Part shown: positions 24,412 through 36,893 of the stretch, in pieces
Layout: every line of letters begins with the position of its first letter
How positions within the stretch are numbered: position 1 is the first letter of the stretch
From: Schistosoma mansoni
Taxonomy: Eukaryota > Platyhelminthes > Trematoda > Strigeidida > Schistosomatidae
NCBI RefSeq assembly: GCF_000237925.1
Contig: NC_031498.1
Coordinates: 9,574,422 to 9,638,421, forward strand
Length of the DNA stretch: 64,000 nt
Direction: 5' to 3'
Translations under genes and position numbers: made by a program
Notes under the pieces: generated by a model
The model's database searches: none
What the model was told of the DNA's origin: nothing
What the model saw: the letters and a program-made list of their open reading frames with translations, nothing else

Positions 24412-25690
24412 GGAAAAGGCAGTGGCTGTAGACGACACCAGACAACTCTTCAGACTAATAAAAGAAACCGGAATTAAGAAGTCAATTGTAAGCGAGACAA
24501 TCTCGGAAAAAGATGAGACTCTCATCTGCTCTCAGTCTAGACGTTTAGAACGATGGTTGAAACACTTTAGAGAAAAGTATAGCTGGCCTTCAGCCACTCT
24601 ACAGCTACTCACCATTCCCAGATAGTCTGAATGACACATTGAGATAGGTCCATCGACTGTAATTGAAGCTCAAAAAGCAATAACTAATCTGAAACGAGGA
24701 AGGACAGCTGCTCCAGATGGATTAACTCCACAGGTCTTTAAGGATGGTGGTCCAGTTTTAGCGATTAGGTTGACGAATATTTTAGCTAAAATCTGGGAAT
24801 CTAATGTGATTCCATTTGAGTGGTCGCAATCACATTTTGTCCCAATATATAAGAAGGGGTCGAAACCATCCTGTGATAACCATATAGGGATTAGTCTGCC
24901 TAACATAGCATCTAAAATACTTGCCTCAATAATTATCGGGCGCCTAACTAAGACTCGTGAAATGCAAATGTCAGAAAATCAGGCTGGCTTCAGACCTGGT
25001 CGTGACTGCATCAACCACATATTAACCATTCGTTAGATCTTAGAACTCAGGGGTGCTTACCGGCGTCCGACAATGATAGTTTTTCTTGAATTAAAATTAG
25101 CATTTGACTCTGTAGACCGAGAGGTTCTGTGGCGGTGTCTCATTGAAAGGTGTACCTCAGAAGTACATAAACCTTGTGAAGGCTCTTTACTCGAACACTA
25201 ACAGTCGAGTCAGAGCTTGTGGCGAACTGTCGTCTGAATTTTCAACCTCAAGTGTTGTCCGACAAGGCTGTCCACTATCTCCATTTTTGTTTAATTTCAT
25301 CATGGACCTACTGTCGGAAACAACACTCTCGTCAACTGAATGTTCAGGAATTGATCTCCTACCATGAGGTCCACTGATTGACTTGGAATACACAGATGAC
25401 ATAGTCCTGTTTGGTGAAGACGCTGACAAAATGCAGAGTCTTTTGGTAGCACTGAGCAACAATCTGAAGATGCTTTGAATGCATTTCTCCCCCCTCTAAA
25501 TGCAAATTGTTGCTTCGTGACTCTCCTGCATCAACACCTGAACTAAGGATAGAGAGTGAAGTGGTCGAACGCGTCGACAACTTCACTTATCTTGAAAGTC
25601 TGATCAGTCTTAATGGGTTAGTGTTGGCTTTTGCCAAAAGCAAACTACGAACTGTCAGAACCGGTGACTGATCTAGTAGATAACATATAA
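24412..25690 (+). mobile_element. RTE-like LINE family A, reverse transcriptase fragment
   Basis: The linker region (DDTRQLFRLIKETGIKKSIV) is followed by the RT: EAQKAITNLKRGRTAAPDGL at 24666, SHFVPIYKKGSKPSCDN, SENQAGFRPGRDCINHI, VFLELKLAFDSVDREVLWRC, VRQGCPLSPFLFNFIMDLLS and LEYTDDIVLFGEDADKMQSL. The catalytic box is YTDD rather than the usual YADD. Then come CKLLLRDSPASTPELRIES and FTYLESLISLNG. The frame is interrupted near 24625, 25035, 25140, 25365 and 25478, so it is dead. It ends soon after a junction GLV-LAFA that lacks the 12 residues normally between these blocks. The endonuclease is absent. Confidence 0.88.
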
Positions 25691-26300
25691 CCGAATGGAT
25701 ATGACAGCTTGAACTAGTTAGCTTATTAGGGAAGTTAGTTGTTCTGGTTATTTCAATCAAACAGACTAGCAGACATATCTTTCATGGCCACAAAATTCTA
25801 AATCAGATTTTATTCAGTTAAGCAACTTACCAACTACTATGACAAGTTCAAACTACCGTATATGTTCGGTTATGTAAGTCATGATCGCTACTGAATCCCA
25901 AAGTTAATTTACGTTCACGCTGTTTGTGTTCTAGCAACAACCATCTAAACTGTATTTAAAAATACAAACCAAAACAGATTTCCTTTTTATTTTTTATATT
26001 TAGACCTTCACCATTTTCTTCATTTCAGATATTAAAATGCTGCCTTTAATCCACATAGTAAGGATATAGATGGGAGCTAACTGTATCGTTGTATGTCTGT
26101 TCACTAGGCAGCTTAATTACAATAGTGTTTATTTTGCGTAACTTAGTTATCTAGACACTTAGTTCATGGTCATTGGACTAGTTTCACAACAAATTTTGGT
26201 CTGTCAACTGGAGTATTATTGTTAATCTATTCGGTTAGATTTGTTTCCCTTTCACTTAAATATAACATTCTCTAACTAATAGTTTGTTCCATTTCTTTAG
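25691..26300. promoter_or_regulatory. Upstream region of the innexin gene
   Basis: No coding similarity. The region presumably holds promoter, 5' UTR or upstream intron of the innexin gene. A pyrimidine-rich tract ending TTTCTTTAG at 26300, 8 nt before the start codon, looks like a splice acceptor. The first coding exon may therefore be joined to an upstream UTR exon or receive a trans-spliced leader, as many schistosome mRNAs do. The exact promoter is not visible. Confidence 0.35.
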
Positions 26301-26308
26301 ATATCGAA

Positions 26309-29300
26309 ATGGTCGCGTTGGAATTTATTTCTCAATTAGATAAACTGCACTTTGTCGATTCTGTCGGACTGGATGATTTTGCAGATCGATGCTCTTACAT
26401 GTTGTCATTTATCATTCTGGTCATGTGCTTTACTATTGTTACACTGAAATCTTATGTCTTTGAGCCTTTATCATGTTATATTCCAACTACCTTCTCGGGT
26501 TCTAATTTGGGATCGTACATAAATGCATTTTGCTGGATTAATGGAACTACACCGATAAGTGTAGATACAGATCAGTTAGATAATCCAACGTATTGGAGTA
26601 GTTTAGAAGATAGAAAAATCAGTAAGTCTTTTTCTCTTTCGATCATATTTAGCTCCATAATATATTTTTGTTTGCTTAGTTTTTAACCTAGATTCGTTTT
26701 GTCTTGATTTTCTAGATTAAGAGAGCTTTCGAATAAAATTTAGATTCAAATAATTCAGGTTTAAAAAGTAATCAACAGTCTTACGTACTTTTGGTTTTGA
26801 ATGTCTGTTTTCCTAACTCATATCTAGGTCAACTTCATAATTCATGTAATAGTATGGGATGTCGGAGTTTGCTGTCGATAGAATGAGTGAATCTTAGTGT
26901 CTCTTAATTGACATATTATAGTGCTTAGGCAGGATGCTCATTCAATCTACTCTAGTGGCTAAGTTGCGAATGCGATCGGATTACAATCAACTGAATTGTT
27001 GGTTCAAGTATCAACCCACCTACTTCAACTTGGCCAAAGTACTGTCGTTGACCTTCGCGGAGTGTGGCTAAAAACCGAGTACATATACCTCTGTACATGG
27101 TAAACTTGCTTACTTACTCCTGTTACCCCTCGTGGATGAGCATAGGCCGCCCAACAACATTCTCCATTCAACCCTGTACTGGTTAAACATTTACAGTTGT
27201 TTCCAGTTGCTATTCATCCTTCTCATGTCTGTTTCCAATTGCCGACACAGTGTGTTCTTTGCTCTTCTTCTTTCCTTTTCCCATTCACGATTCCAAGTTA
27301 GCCTTTGCCTCGTGATGCAGTCTGATGATTTCCTCAATGTATGTCCCATCCACTTACAACGTCCTTGTCTAATTTCCTCTTCACTTGGAAGCTGGTTTGT
27401 CCTCTCCCACAGTAGGCTGTTGCTGTTGGTATCCGGCCAACGGATATTAAGTATCTTGCGTAGACAATTGTTTATAAATACTTGTACGTTTTTGATGATA
27501 ATGCTGACGATGAATGTGGTAGTTTTCAAAGTTTCATCTCCGAACAGTAGAATTGTCTTGAAGATTCTGACTTCGATGTTGATTGATAGTAGTTTTGGGC
27601 TGTAAATGTTCCCCAGTTGTAGGAACACAACCATTGTTTTGTCAATCCTTGCCTTCACATCTGCACCGGGTCGTGCTTGTTCATCGATGATGCTGACCAG
27701 GTACGTAGAAATTTCCACCTCTTCCAGAGTTTCTCCATCAAGTGTGATTGTATTGGTGTTCTCTGTGTTGTATTTGAGGATGTTGCTTTTCCCCTTGCAT
27801 ATGTTGAGGCCTACTGATTCAGAGGCTTCTGCTACACTGTTTGTCATCAACTGAATTTGTTCGTGTGTATGGGATAGAAGGGCCAGGTTATCTGTGAAGT
27901 CCAAATCGTTTAGTTGCATGCAAGCTCTCCATTGTATTCCGTGCTTCCTCTGAGAAGTTCAGGTTTTATTATTCTAATCAGCTGCCAGAAGAAACAGAAA
28001 GGCGGAGAGCAGGCAATCTCAACTGACTCCGATCCTCACTTCGAATGCATCTGTCAGCTGTCCACTATGCACCACTTTGCAGTGTAGTCTGTCGTATGAA
28101 TCCCGGATGATGTCGACGATCTTATCAGGTACACCATAATGTCGAAGAAGTTTCCATTAAGTCCATCTATCCTCTCTGTCAAACACTTGTTCATGGTCAG
28201 GGAAGTTGATGTATAGTAATGAGTTCCATTCAACAGATTGTTCAACGATGATCCGTAATGTCGCGATTTGGTCTGTGCACGATCGATAATTATGGAATCC
28301 AACCTGTTGATCTCGAAGTTAGGTGTCTACTGAATCCTTCATCTGGTTCAGCAACAGTTTGTTTGGAACTCTTCCTGTTACTGACAGTAGTGTGGTTCCT
28401 CTGTAGTTTTCATATTCTCTCATATATCCTTTCTTTGATAACTTGATGAGGTGTCCTTCTTTCCAGTCTGTCGTTTGCACTTGTTCTCCCTCCGAAATCC
28501 TCCTGAATAGAAGTTGGAGCATGTTTGCAGTTACTTGAATGTCTGACTTCAATGCTTCACCTGGTTTATTGTCAGGTCCTGTTGTTTTCCCACTCTTGAT
28601 TTGTCAGATGGCCATCCTGTTTTCCTTGATCGTTGGTGAAGTAATGACATCTATACGTGTTGCTTCGATGTACGGTGGTTTTAATGGAGCTGACCGATTC
28701 GACAGTTCTTCAAATTGCTCTACCCATCTGTTCCTCTGTTCTTGAATCTCAGCGATTGGCTTGCCTTCTTCGTCGTGTCATATAGTTGTTTGATATTCCC
28801 TTCCCTTGCATCATGTTACGCTTTCCTTGCTAGCTGTTTCACGTATTTCAGTTTGTCAACTCAAATGCTCCTCTTCACTCTCGTGTTTGCTTCAGTGTAT
28901 TCAGCTTGTGATTTGACTTTCTCTGTTCTCGTTCGGCTGTTGTTAATCTCTCTCTTCTTGTTCTTCCTTTGTTGAATCGTGTCTAGAGCTTCGATGGAGA
29001 TCCATTCGTTATGATAATGCTTGTTAAGGCGCTATGATTGATTGCAGCTTCTCATAGAACTGATCTCTTTTGTCGTTGTTGCTATCTATCATTGGTGGGT
29101 GCATAACATTGGATAACATTCATCGTGATTCCCTGTTTGTTTGTTTTTTCAGTAGGACGCTTCGATGGTCATGGATTAGTGAGCTTCCCATCCTATGAGT
29201 GCATTACGTGCTTCTTCGGGCAGTATTAGAGCAACTCCTTGAGTTTGTGGGGCATTTCGTTCTTCGAGACCGGAGTATACAGCAGCATCTCTCTCATGTC

Positions 29301-32275
29301 TGGCCTTTGCTGTCCAGTTTGGATCCAATGGGTTTCACTGATTTCGAGCACTTCCAAGTTGTATCTTCTTATTTCCGTAGCTATTTGACTGGTCCTTCCG
29401 GTCTCTCACATTGTCCGGATGTTCCATGTACCTATAATAATCGTCGCTCTGGTTGTTAGAAGTGTCACTGGCCTTGTGTCTTGTGAAGAATCTCGGCTTT
29501 CACCAAGAGACATCATAACTCTTCGTTCATCTTCTAGGGCAGACTCTAAATGGTTTATTTTTAAAAATCTTATTGAGGTTGTTTTGGCAAGAATTTTTTT
29601 CTATGGGATGGGGGTGACGACCCCATACCCAACCCTCCTTCTTTACCTGTGCTTGGGACCTGCAGTAACTCTAGAAGAGCTACAGGCGGAGTTACTTGTT
29701 AAGCGAATCGCATAATTTAGGTTGGCTACTTTGGTTGCTCTTATTCAAGTGAATGTTTATAGGGAATCGTCATAGAGTTTTAGATTTCGGTTTGTGATTA
29801 AGTTCGTTAATGAAGAGTACATAAACAAAACCTGTTTGATTGTCCCCTTGTACATTGCTCAACATAGTTTCTGCCTTCGAACCTTGAAAGATCACGACAC
29901 AGCCACTTCCAGTTTCATCTTACACGATGATGGATCATTTCGAGGCTATGGTTACAGTAAACTGATAGTGTTCTCTGTTCACCGAAATTGTTCCACAAAA
30001 ATAGTTTATATCAATTTTTAGCGGGTAAAAACATTTTGTGACCTAATATTCTCCGCTATTCACAAAACAAAGGATAAATATATCATGTTACTTTTATTCC
30101 TTTTGAAAGAAGCAATGTAGTTTATTATGCCTAATGTTACAGTAGATATATTGGTGCATATTTTTTCTCAATTCAAAAGCTAATACCATGAGTATAATCA
30201 TGTTAAAATTATAGTTCAAGATTTATCTGAACATTGCTCCAGAAATAGTGTTGCAGCTTGATATTCGCCTAAGGTTTAAACACCTCATTGGATAGCTTAC
30301 GTGCATGATGAGGATTGAATATAATTCAGGCACATCAACTACGCGTCTGACCATCTAAAATAATATCGTGTAAAAACCTTAATGGATGGAAAGGAGACTG
30401 AGGTTTTAAAGTCGTCATGAGAATTTCACGATTCAGTAGGGTTAGGAATCTGAGAGTCTTCCTAATGAATGAGGTTTTTGTTAAGAAGGTCAAGCAACAT
30501 AAACAGTAGGGTTTTTTTTTACCTAACTTTCTACGTCTCTGAATTGCAATAGTTATTGAAACTACCCAAAACGAACTATATTTGACTCACAACATCCTTA
30601 ACCGGTCCACTAGAAAGTCGCGGTTTATTTTCCTCAAATCATTTTTCGTGGTAATATTTTGGTACTTATTGAAAGACAAGTTGAGATAAGAACGTTAACG
30701 ATTATTTCTTCAGGCTATTGTCTCTGATTGTTCCACTTTATATGTTATATTGTCTTGATTATTCCTGAGATCCAATAGTTGACAGTTTCTGGAGAGTAGT
30801 ACCGTATCAGTGGTCCGATTGACTCATAATTTGTTTATATCTGCTGTAACTCGTCGAAGTGACTAATTAAAGCCTCGAAGTATTTTGAGCCTATTTTTAA
30901 TTGAGTTTTAAGTAACATAATTTTAATAGTACATCAGGGAAGATATACCTGATAGAATATTTGGGAAATGTGTTTTCTTGGAAATATATCCTACTCTAAC
31001 TCTCCATTGTGAATACTTTTCAACAGTGTCTGTGAGTGGTCAACATTGTCTGGTTGGTTCACTACGGTTATATGAATACATTTGAGTTTATTTATAGAAC
31101 GTATTCTATCGGGTAACTATAATGAGTTAGCTTTTAATTGGTTTTGTCTCATCTTATGAAAGTAGATTTTTGTCTTTCTATACAGTCCTATGGAAAAAGA
31201 CTGATCGTTGGATTTCGTCATAATTATCCCTAATTTAAACTACCCTCTTTATCTTTTATTTTCAGATTATTATCAATGGGTCTCACTGGTTTTGGCATTA
31301 CAAGCTATTCTGTGCTACCTACCTCGCCTTATTTGGGAGGCAATTACTTTCAATCGTGTTGGAACAAATTTAGGATTCTTGCTTGAATCAGCACGAGAAG
31401 CTTCAAAGGAAACTGGAAAGGAAAGATCAAATCGTATCCAGTTTATAGCAAATGTTATGGATACATTGTTGTTTGCTCGTCGTGATCTACGTAGATTAGA
31501 AAGTGGTCTTAAAGATCAAAATTTTTTGCAAACAATTTTGCATACTATTCAAAATTTGCTTCCTCGTAAAAGGCTTGGTACTGCGTTAGTCACATATTAC
31601 ATGATAATCAAATCGTTTTATTTGCTAAATGCAGTTGGGCAACTTTTATTGATGGAACGATTTTTGGGTATACATGGAGAATATCGCCTATTTGGCTTAT
31701 CAATTTTAAGTGATTTGATTATGGGTAGACATTGGAATGAAACTAGTGTTTTTCCTCGAGTGGGTTTTTGTCGTGTACCAATCAAATTAACGAGTACACC
31801 TATACCTATGGTCACTGTACAATGTACATTGCCAGTCAATATGTTGAACGAAAAGATATATGTGTTTTTATGGTTTTGGTTTGTGTTTGTTGCTTCTCTG
31901 GAGGTTGCGAGTATTGGAGTTTGGATCTGTCGTTTGGCCGCACGGCAATCAAGATTGAGAAGTTTGGTTCGATATTTAAAAGTTGCAGATGTTTATGAAG
32001 AATCAATGGATCCACTACTTGTTCGATTCGAAATGACATTTCTTCGAATGGATGGTAGTTTTCTTTTACAAATGATGCGTTTAAATGCTGGGAGTCTTAT
32101 CACACAGGAAATCTTACAAGCAATGTTGAAGCGTTACACAGAACAAGAACAATATGCTCAGAAAAAGCGCGATGAACGACAACCTTCTGGACCAAAATCT
32201 GTAGAGATGGAAAAAGATGGTTTACTTCCTGACTCTCCTGATTGTACTGTAACAAAGCGTTTAGATGCTGTTTAG
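26309..32275 (+). CDS. Innexin (gap-junction channel protein), two coding exons
   Basis: Innexins are four-pass membrane proteins that form hemichannels and gap junctions between invertebrate cells. Coding exons 26309-26621 and 31266-32275 splice with GTAAGT at 26622 and TTTTCAG at 31265, giving 440 aa, a normal innexin length. TM1 lies near residues 30-50. Loop 1 cysteines are C56 and C75 (AFCWINGTT). The family signature YYQWV sits at 106-110 right after the junction codon (Asn105 split 1+2), followed by TM2 ([19 protein letters not shown]). TM3 includes [19 protein letters not shown]. Loop 2 has GFCRV and VTVQC, and TM4 is [20 protein letters not shown]. The tail is charged and ends KRLDAV. 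No coding lesion is seen. The start is the first Met, in the usual innexin position. AATAAA overlaps the region just after the stop (32279). The 4644-bp intron carries an antisense LINE. Confidence 0.96.
26622..31265 (+). other. Innexin intron (4644 bp) with LINE insertion
   Basis: Bounded by GTAAGT and TTTTCAG. It contains a LINE family B copy in antisense orientation at 27100-29695. The flanking parts (26622-27095 and 29700-31265) show no exon-like conserved frame. A tRNA-like SINE-head relic may lie near 26945-27040 (TAGTGGCTAAGTTGCG, then GGTTCAAGTATCA), but it is weak. Confidence 0.85.
27100..29695 (-). mobile_element. RTE-like LINE family B, long copy inside the innexin intron
   Basis: On the minus strand the leader starts near 29695 (GGAGGGTTGGGTATGGGGTC at about 29640). 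Endonuclease pieces are near 29200-29460. A deletion joins [12 protein letters not shown] endonuclease sequence at 29040 to the linker at 29030. RT segments follow: [54 protein letters not shown], then [20 protein letters not shown] with the catalytic box altered to FTDN. The C-terminal region is open from 27919 to 27191 ([40 protein letters not shown]). The 3' end at about 27100 has AGTAACAGGAGTAAGTAAGC, the TAAG tail. The RT is frame-broken near 28054-28302. Antisense to the host gene, it is presumably removed with the intron. Confidence 0.9.
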
Positions 32276-32740
32276 TTGAATAAATAAATTTCCAACGTAA
32301 AGATTGAATGCAATGAAAAAATTCATCTCTGCCTTTTGTATTACTTCGTTTTTTTTTCATTTTCATTAACAATATCATCGATCGGATTGATATAATGATT
32401 TTTCTGGCAATCTACATTCAGTTTAATTTACGAAGCTCAGGGTCATCTCTAGCTATTTTTCATAATAAAAGTCCCAAGGTTATGATTTATTTTGACTTTT
32501 TATTCTTGAAGTATTATTGAGGTGTAATGTATGTGTATATGATACCATCAAGCGGCGTTATGTTTTTGGTGTCAAACTGGTTACCAATCATTGACCAAAT
32601 AAAATATTGGTTTTTAAAGTGTATTTATCGTTGGTTATGAAAGTCTTCCTTTTTTAGCTAGCTTGTTTGTTGAGATATACAAGCTGTCATTAATCCCAGT
32701 CGTAAAAGGTTCAAAAGCTTTAACTAAGTTTTTAAAACTG
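32276..32740 (+). terminator. Innexin 3' end and downstream region
   Basis: Two overlapping AATAAA-type signals (GAATAAATAAAT) start 4 nt after the stop codon, which would give a very short 3' UTR. A further AATAAA lies at about 32598. Which site is used cannot be told from sequence. Confidence 0.5.
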
Positions 32741-32880
32741 CTTACCATGCTTGTGAATTAAGGTATATCGAGGCAATACGCACAGTATGCACATATGCCA
32801 ATTAGAGACTGACCAGTTGCAGTCCTAAACACATCGATGGGAAGATTCAAACAAACAATACTAAGTGAATTAAAACTCGG
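32740..32880 (+). mobile_element. Smα hammerhead repeat, 3' segment only
   Basis: ACCATGCTTGTGAATTAAGG, GAGGCAATACGCACAGTATG and GATGGGAAGATTCAAACAA match 61760-61887, the part of the Smα unit downstream of the ribozyme. The ribozyme and tRNA head are missing. Confidence 0.75.
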
Positions 32881-34245
32881 TAGTTTATTTTTTGTGAAAT
32901 ATAAGTATTTTTTAGGTTTATATTGGCTTTATATTTACAGGAATTAATTTCTCATCTTATCAATATAACTTCTAAGGAAAGTCAGAACAAAAATTTTAGC
33001 AGGATAACGTGGACTCATTTTATTTCGTTAGTTCCTCATCAGCTGCTTACAACCTGAAAATATTGACACAAATGAGTTCGATTGGAAGTTGTGATTACAC
33101 ATCAACATAGTATAGTAATGAATGATGTAAATGAATTCAAGAGGCTGAATTAGTAGTTCGGCTACGGAGTAGATTATGTTTAATGCTATGTTAAGTATTT
33201 TACTAATTGTTCCTACAACGTGATCACCTTTAAAATTGAGACGAACAAAGGCTATCCAATTCAATAAAAACCAATCTTTGTTTGAATCAAATGTCTCAAA
33301 CGTACAGCTAGCCAACGGCTTTGAAAAATGTCAGAGTTCTCATCAAGGCTAGTAGTGACTACAGAAATTTGTGAAATCCCCCAGAGATAATTGTCAGTCG
33401 AAAATAAACATTTAAAGCAAGAATGAGGCTCATCAAATAGCTGTATCTATCCCTTCCTTTTAGAAAATTCTAGAAGTCGATTGGGTTGCTGATATAACGG
33501 GATAAGGAGGCGAAATCACATTTCTAACTCACTGTGATCCTTGCTCAACACTTCTGTTTTTAATTCTGTATGATGATTATTCAGGATAACTTTTGTTTTC
33601 CAGTGTGATATTTGGTATAATATTGATTTATTTGAGTGTGATAATATTTCAAGATACAATATTCTTATATAAAATTAACATGAATGATGTTCAGCATGAT
33701 TGACTGCATGTGATTTTATGCTAATTAATCGTCAAAATGAGTATACAGTCACTATATAATGAGTGTAATTTCGACTGGGGTCGTCGTATTTTGTGTTTAA
33801 TAAATCCTCACTCTTACCAGTCTTGGTGTCCCTACTTCGCGTCGTGGGCATGGCAGTAGTTCCTCATTCTTCCAAGTATATGTAATAGGCGACGCAGATT
33901 CAACTGTTAGTGCTGAACTATGTAGATGAATGAAGTAACTACCAAAAAAGCACAATCATACTGCGTGATATGTTACTTTTTAAGTGGTTTATGTCCATGA
34001 AATATGCGTGTAAATGATATGATAGGTTGTTTTTTGATTGCTTGAAAATATCCCTACGTCGAATGAATAGTTGTTCTTTCAACCTCTTCACTTATCATTT
34101 ATATCATAGTTTCATGATTTCCAGTACAAAATGTATTATTTATGTTGCCATGGTTTCCAAAGCCTTGGATCAACCTATTGATAATAAATTCTAGATGAAT
34201 TGATCAAAAAAGTAGTTTGACCTAATTTCAAGTCGTTTTCGTATA
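32881..34245. other. Intergenic stretch with a possible LTR-like segment
   Basis: Around 33750-33850 the order TATA-like CACTATATAATGAG, AATAAATCC and a C/T-rich stretch resembles an LTR, but termini and target duplication were not found. The 95-codon minus frame at 33028-33315 has no recognised family. Confidence 0.3.
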
Positions 34246-34249
34246 ATCA

Positions 34250-34380
34250 GAAGGGAAAACGTGGAAACACTGGACGGCCGTTTCGTCCTATTGTGGGACT
34301 CAGCAGTGCGTGTCCACGATCCCGCTTCGCGAGATTCGAACCCAGGACCTACCAGTCTCGCGCCCAAGCGCTTTTGTATA
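34250..34380 (-). mobile_element. Hammerhead SINE family 3 copy with 3-nt core deletion
   Basis: On the minus strand a tRNA-like head with box B-like GGGTTCGAATCTCG is followed by a hammerhead module at 34309-34268. Stem I CACTG/CAGTG, stem II GTCC/GGAC with loop CACAATA, GAAA, stem III ACGGCCGT and cleavage triplet GTC are all intact. The core reads CTGA directly joined to GTCC, lacking three bases of CTGANGA, so this copy should not cleave. It is otherwise the best-preserved member of the family here. Confidence 0.75.
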
Positions 34381-36890
34381 AATTTTTTTGCATGATTATG
34401 TGATTGATTCAAAGGTGAGGTCGAGAGGACATGAGCTCTCTATTCAGTAAAGTTGTAGATATTAATTGAGCAGAGGGTTGATAACAGTTAAGAGTGGGTG
34501 GGAATTCGACAGATAGGAACAGGTGGTTGATTACTTGTTATTTTTCAGTTGGTAGTATGCATCAGATTAATGGCTTTTTTAAGTTCTTAGTGTTATTGAA
34601 TTTCAATTTACAGACATGGTGAGCTTTCTAAATAAGCCTTGGTTTTGAGAACTGCAACGCTCACTGAGCATTTTTGTCGGACTAATACTCTCCAAGTGCG
34701 TAATTAGTTGATTGGATGGAGGATGTTGGCTTGAATTTACGTCAAATAAAAAGGTATTTAAATTGAGGAGAAATTCAGACCCACATTTTAAACCAACAAT
34801 CTAATTACCTATTTGATATGATAACCAGCTGTTAACTGAGTTCCGATTACATTTTAATCACTGTGGAGTCATTTTCGCTTATTGTATGGGTATTTGAGTT
34901 ACATTATGCTACTTTGTTAAACCCTCGTCGATTGAATAATTTAAAAAAGCTAGTTATGTTAATACAAATAGAACTTATGGTATTTTTCTTCCAACTACAA
35001 TCTACACCCTTATATGAATAACAGAATTGATTGGAGATTTTGATAAACAGTCCAACTTTTAAACAAGGGACTACATTTGCGTATAATCAATAAATATATA
35101 GGATAAAAATAATTCGTTTTTCTCAATTTTTTCCAGCTAGCCGTAACTCACTAACTTGATTGATTAGTAATATGGTGTACCTTAGTGACTTGACTGTGAG
35201 GGGGTTTTTTTTTAGTAAGCAAACCTATTAAACCAAGCTTCCCAAATCTCTATCTATGACATTGAGCTATATTCTCACTACTTCATGAAATTACTTAAGC
35301 GCAGGTTATCGTGACTTGGATTGCTGTCAGCCATCAAAATTTTGTTTCCGAATTTATTTTTACTCCCAGCAGCTCACTTTTGAAGTAATAAAAACTAGGA
35401 TTAAATGTACTCAGTTTTCTTTCATCACGATGAAAATTCACTTGATTTAGTCTGTGCTCTGAACACTTCGGTTCCAGTCAGTCTTAGGTTTTGACTTTGC
35501 GGATTTGTGTACATTACTTACTTTTTCGTTTCTCATACTAAAGTAGTTTCGAAATAATGGACAAATAGTTAATACAGAGATCACTGTTTTTTTATATCTA
35601 AGTACCTGCAACCTGGTCATCAATAAACATTTATTTGTCAACCATTACAATTTTTTTCTTTTGCAAAATCCCAATTTATGCCTGAGTCATTTCTCGTTTT
35701 TAGGTAATGAATATGAGCATAAGTAAATGCTCTTAATCCCAAACATGAATCGTCGTACAAAAGATTACTTAAAAAAAATAATATTCTCAAAGTATATTTA
35801 GATTATTAACCGTTTTTTCACTGAGGAATTTCACGGATCCTATCAATATATCTTATTAACCTGAGCATCCAACTCTCGTCGATAGAATTTCCATTCAAAG
35901 TCATAAAAATCAACTGCGATACGATTTTGATAAAAGAAAAAAAGCAACTTAATACACTACTAATATATGTTACCATCCACGTCAACCAATAAATTTTTCT
36001 TTATCAGAAGAAATGTAATGATTTAAACACTATACAGATCCCCTGTCTGTTTTTAATTAATCTGATCTTAATTTCTCTTTTGTGTTTGAAAATTCGACGG
36101 AATGACACAAAAACCAACATAAAAAATGTACACTAATCTCATTTATTCCCTAAAACAACTCACAACGATCATGAAGACAATAAGAACTCGAAGATTTTAT
36201 AACCACTTCAACTGATGATGACCCAGTGTAAGGTCGGTGAATATTCGAATTAAAAACATAAGGTATCAGGAATATTATTGAATAGCCACGTCTAGGCCTA
36301 AAATGGACGTTTGTCCGGTATAATGCTTTTCAGTTTTTATATGATTAATATCAGGTTGTAATCCATAAAATTTACTTTTACATTGACTAAAGATATTCAG
36401 ATATTTGTATGTAACCATAATTTCTTCGTACATTTATTCCCCGCCTATTATGAATTCCAAATGCAATACATTATGTTGTACTCACCGAGTTCTATTTTAC
36501 TTGAATTAGGCATTTCTATGAGTTCCCTGGTTAGTATATTAATTTAAAAATTTTCTAATATTATAGGATATCTAATTCATATGTACGTATTTTCTATGAG
36601 TTTTCTGAAACTTAATTTATTTTTATTTAAGGATAGTGTTATTGTAAATTGATTCATTGAACTGACTATATCTCTTTCACCAGGTAAATTGTTTTGTCAA
36701 AAACTTAACATATAAAATTTATCCCAACTAATCAATAAATCATATTATATAATTTGAATTATTATACTGGCAATATAAATACAAAATAGAGAAAGTTATT
36801 CCCGTTACCCAGATATTTTAATATTGTGTAATAAATCCATATAATTATAAAATAGAGTGCCGTTTTTATAACAAAGAAATTGTCACATTC
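34381..36890. other. AT-rich intergenic stretch, nothing recognised
   Basis: I found no family-like frame or RNA gene, and none of the repeat families seen elsewhere in the window. Confidence 0.4.
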
Positions 36891-36893
36891 TAA

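Noticed and set aside
33028-33315. 95-codon minus-strand frame downstream of the innexin gene
   Set aside because: It looks hydrophobic in places but matches no family, and I could not show splice sites or repeat membership.
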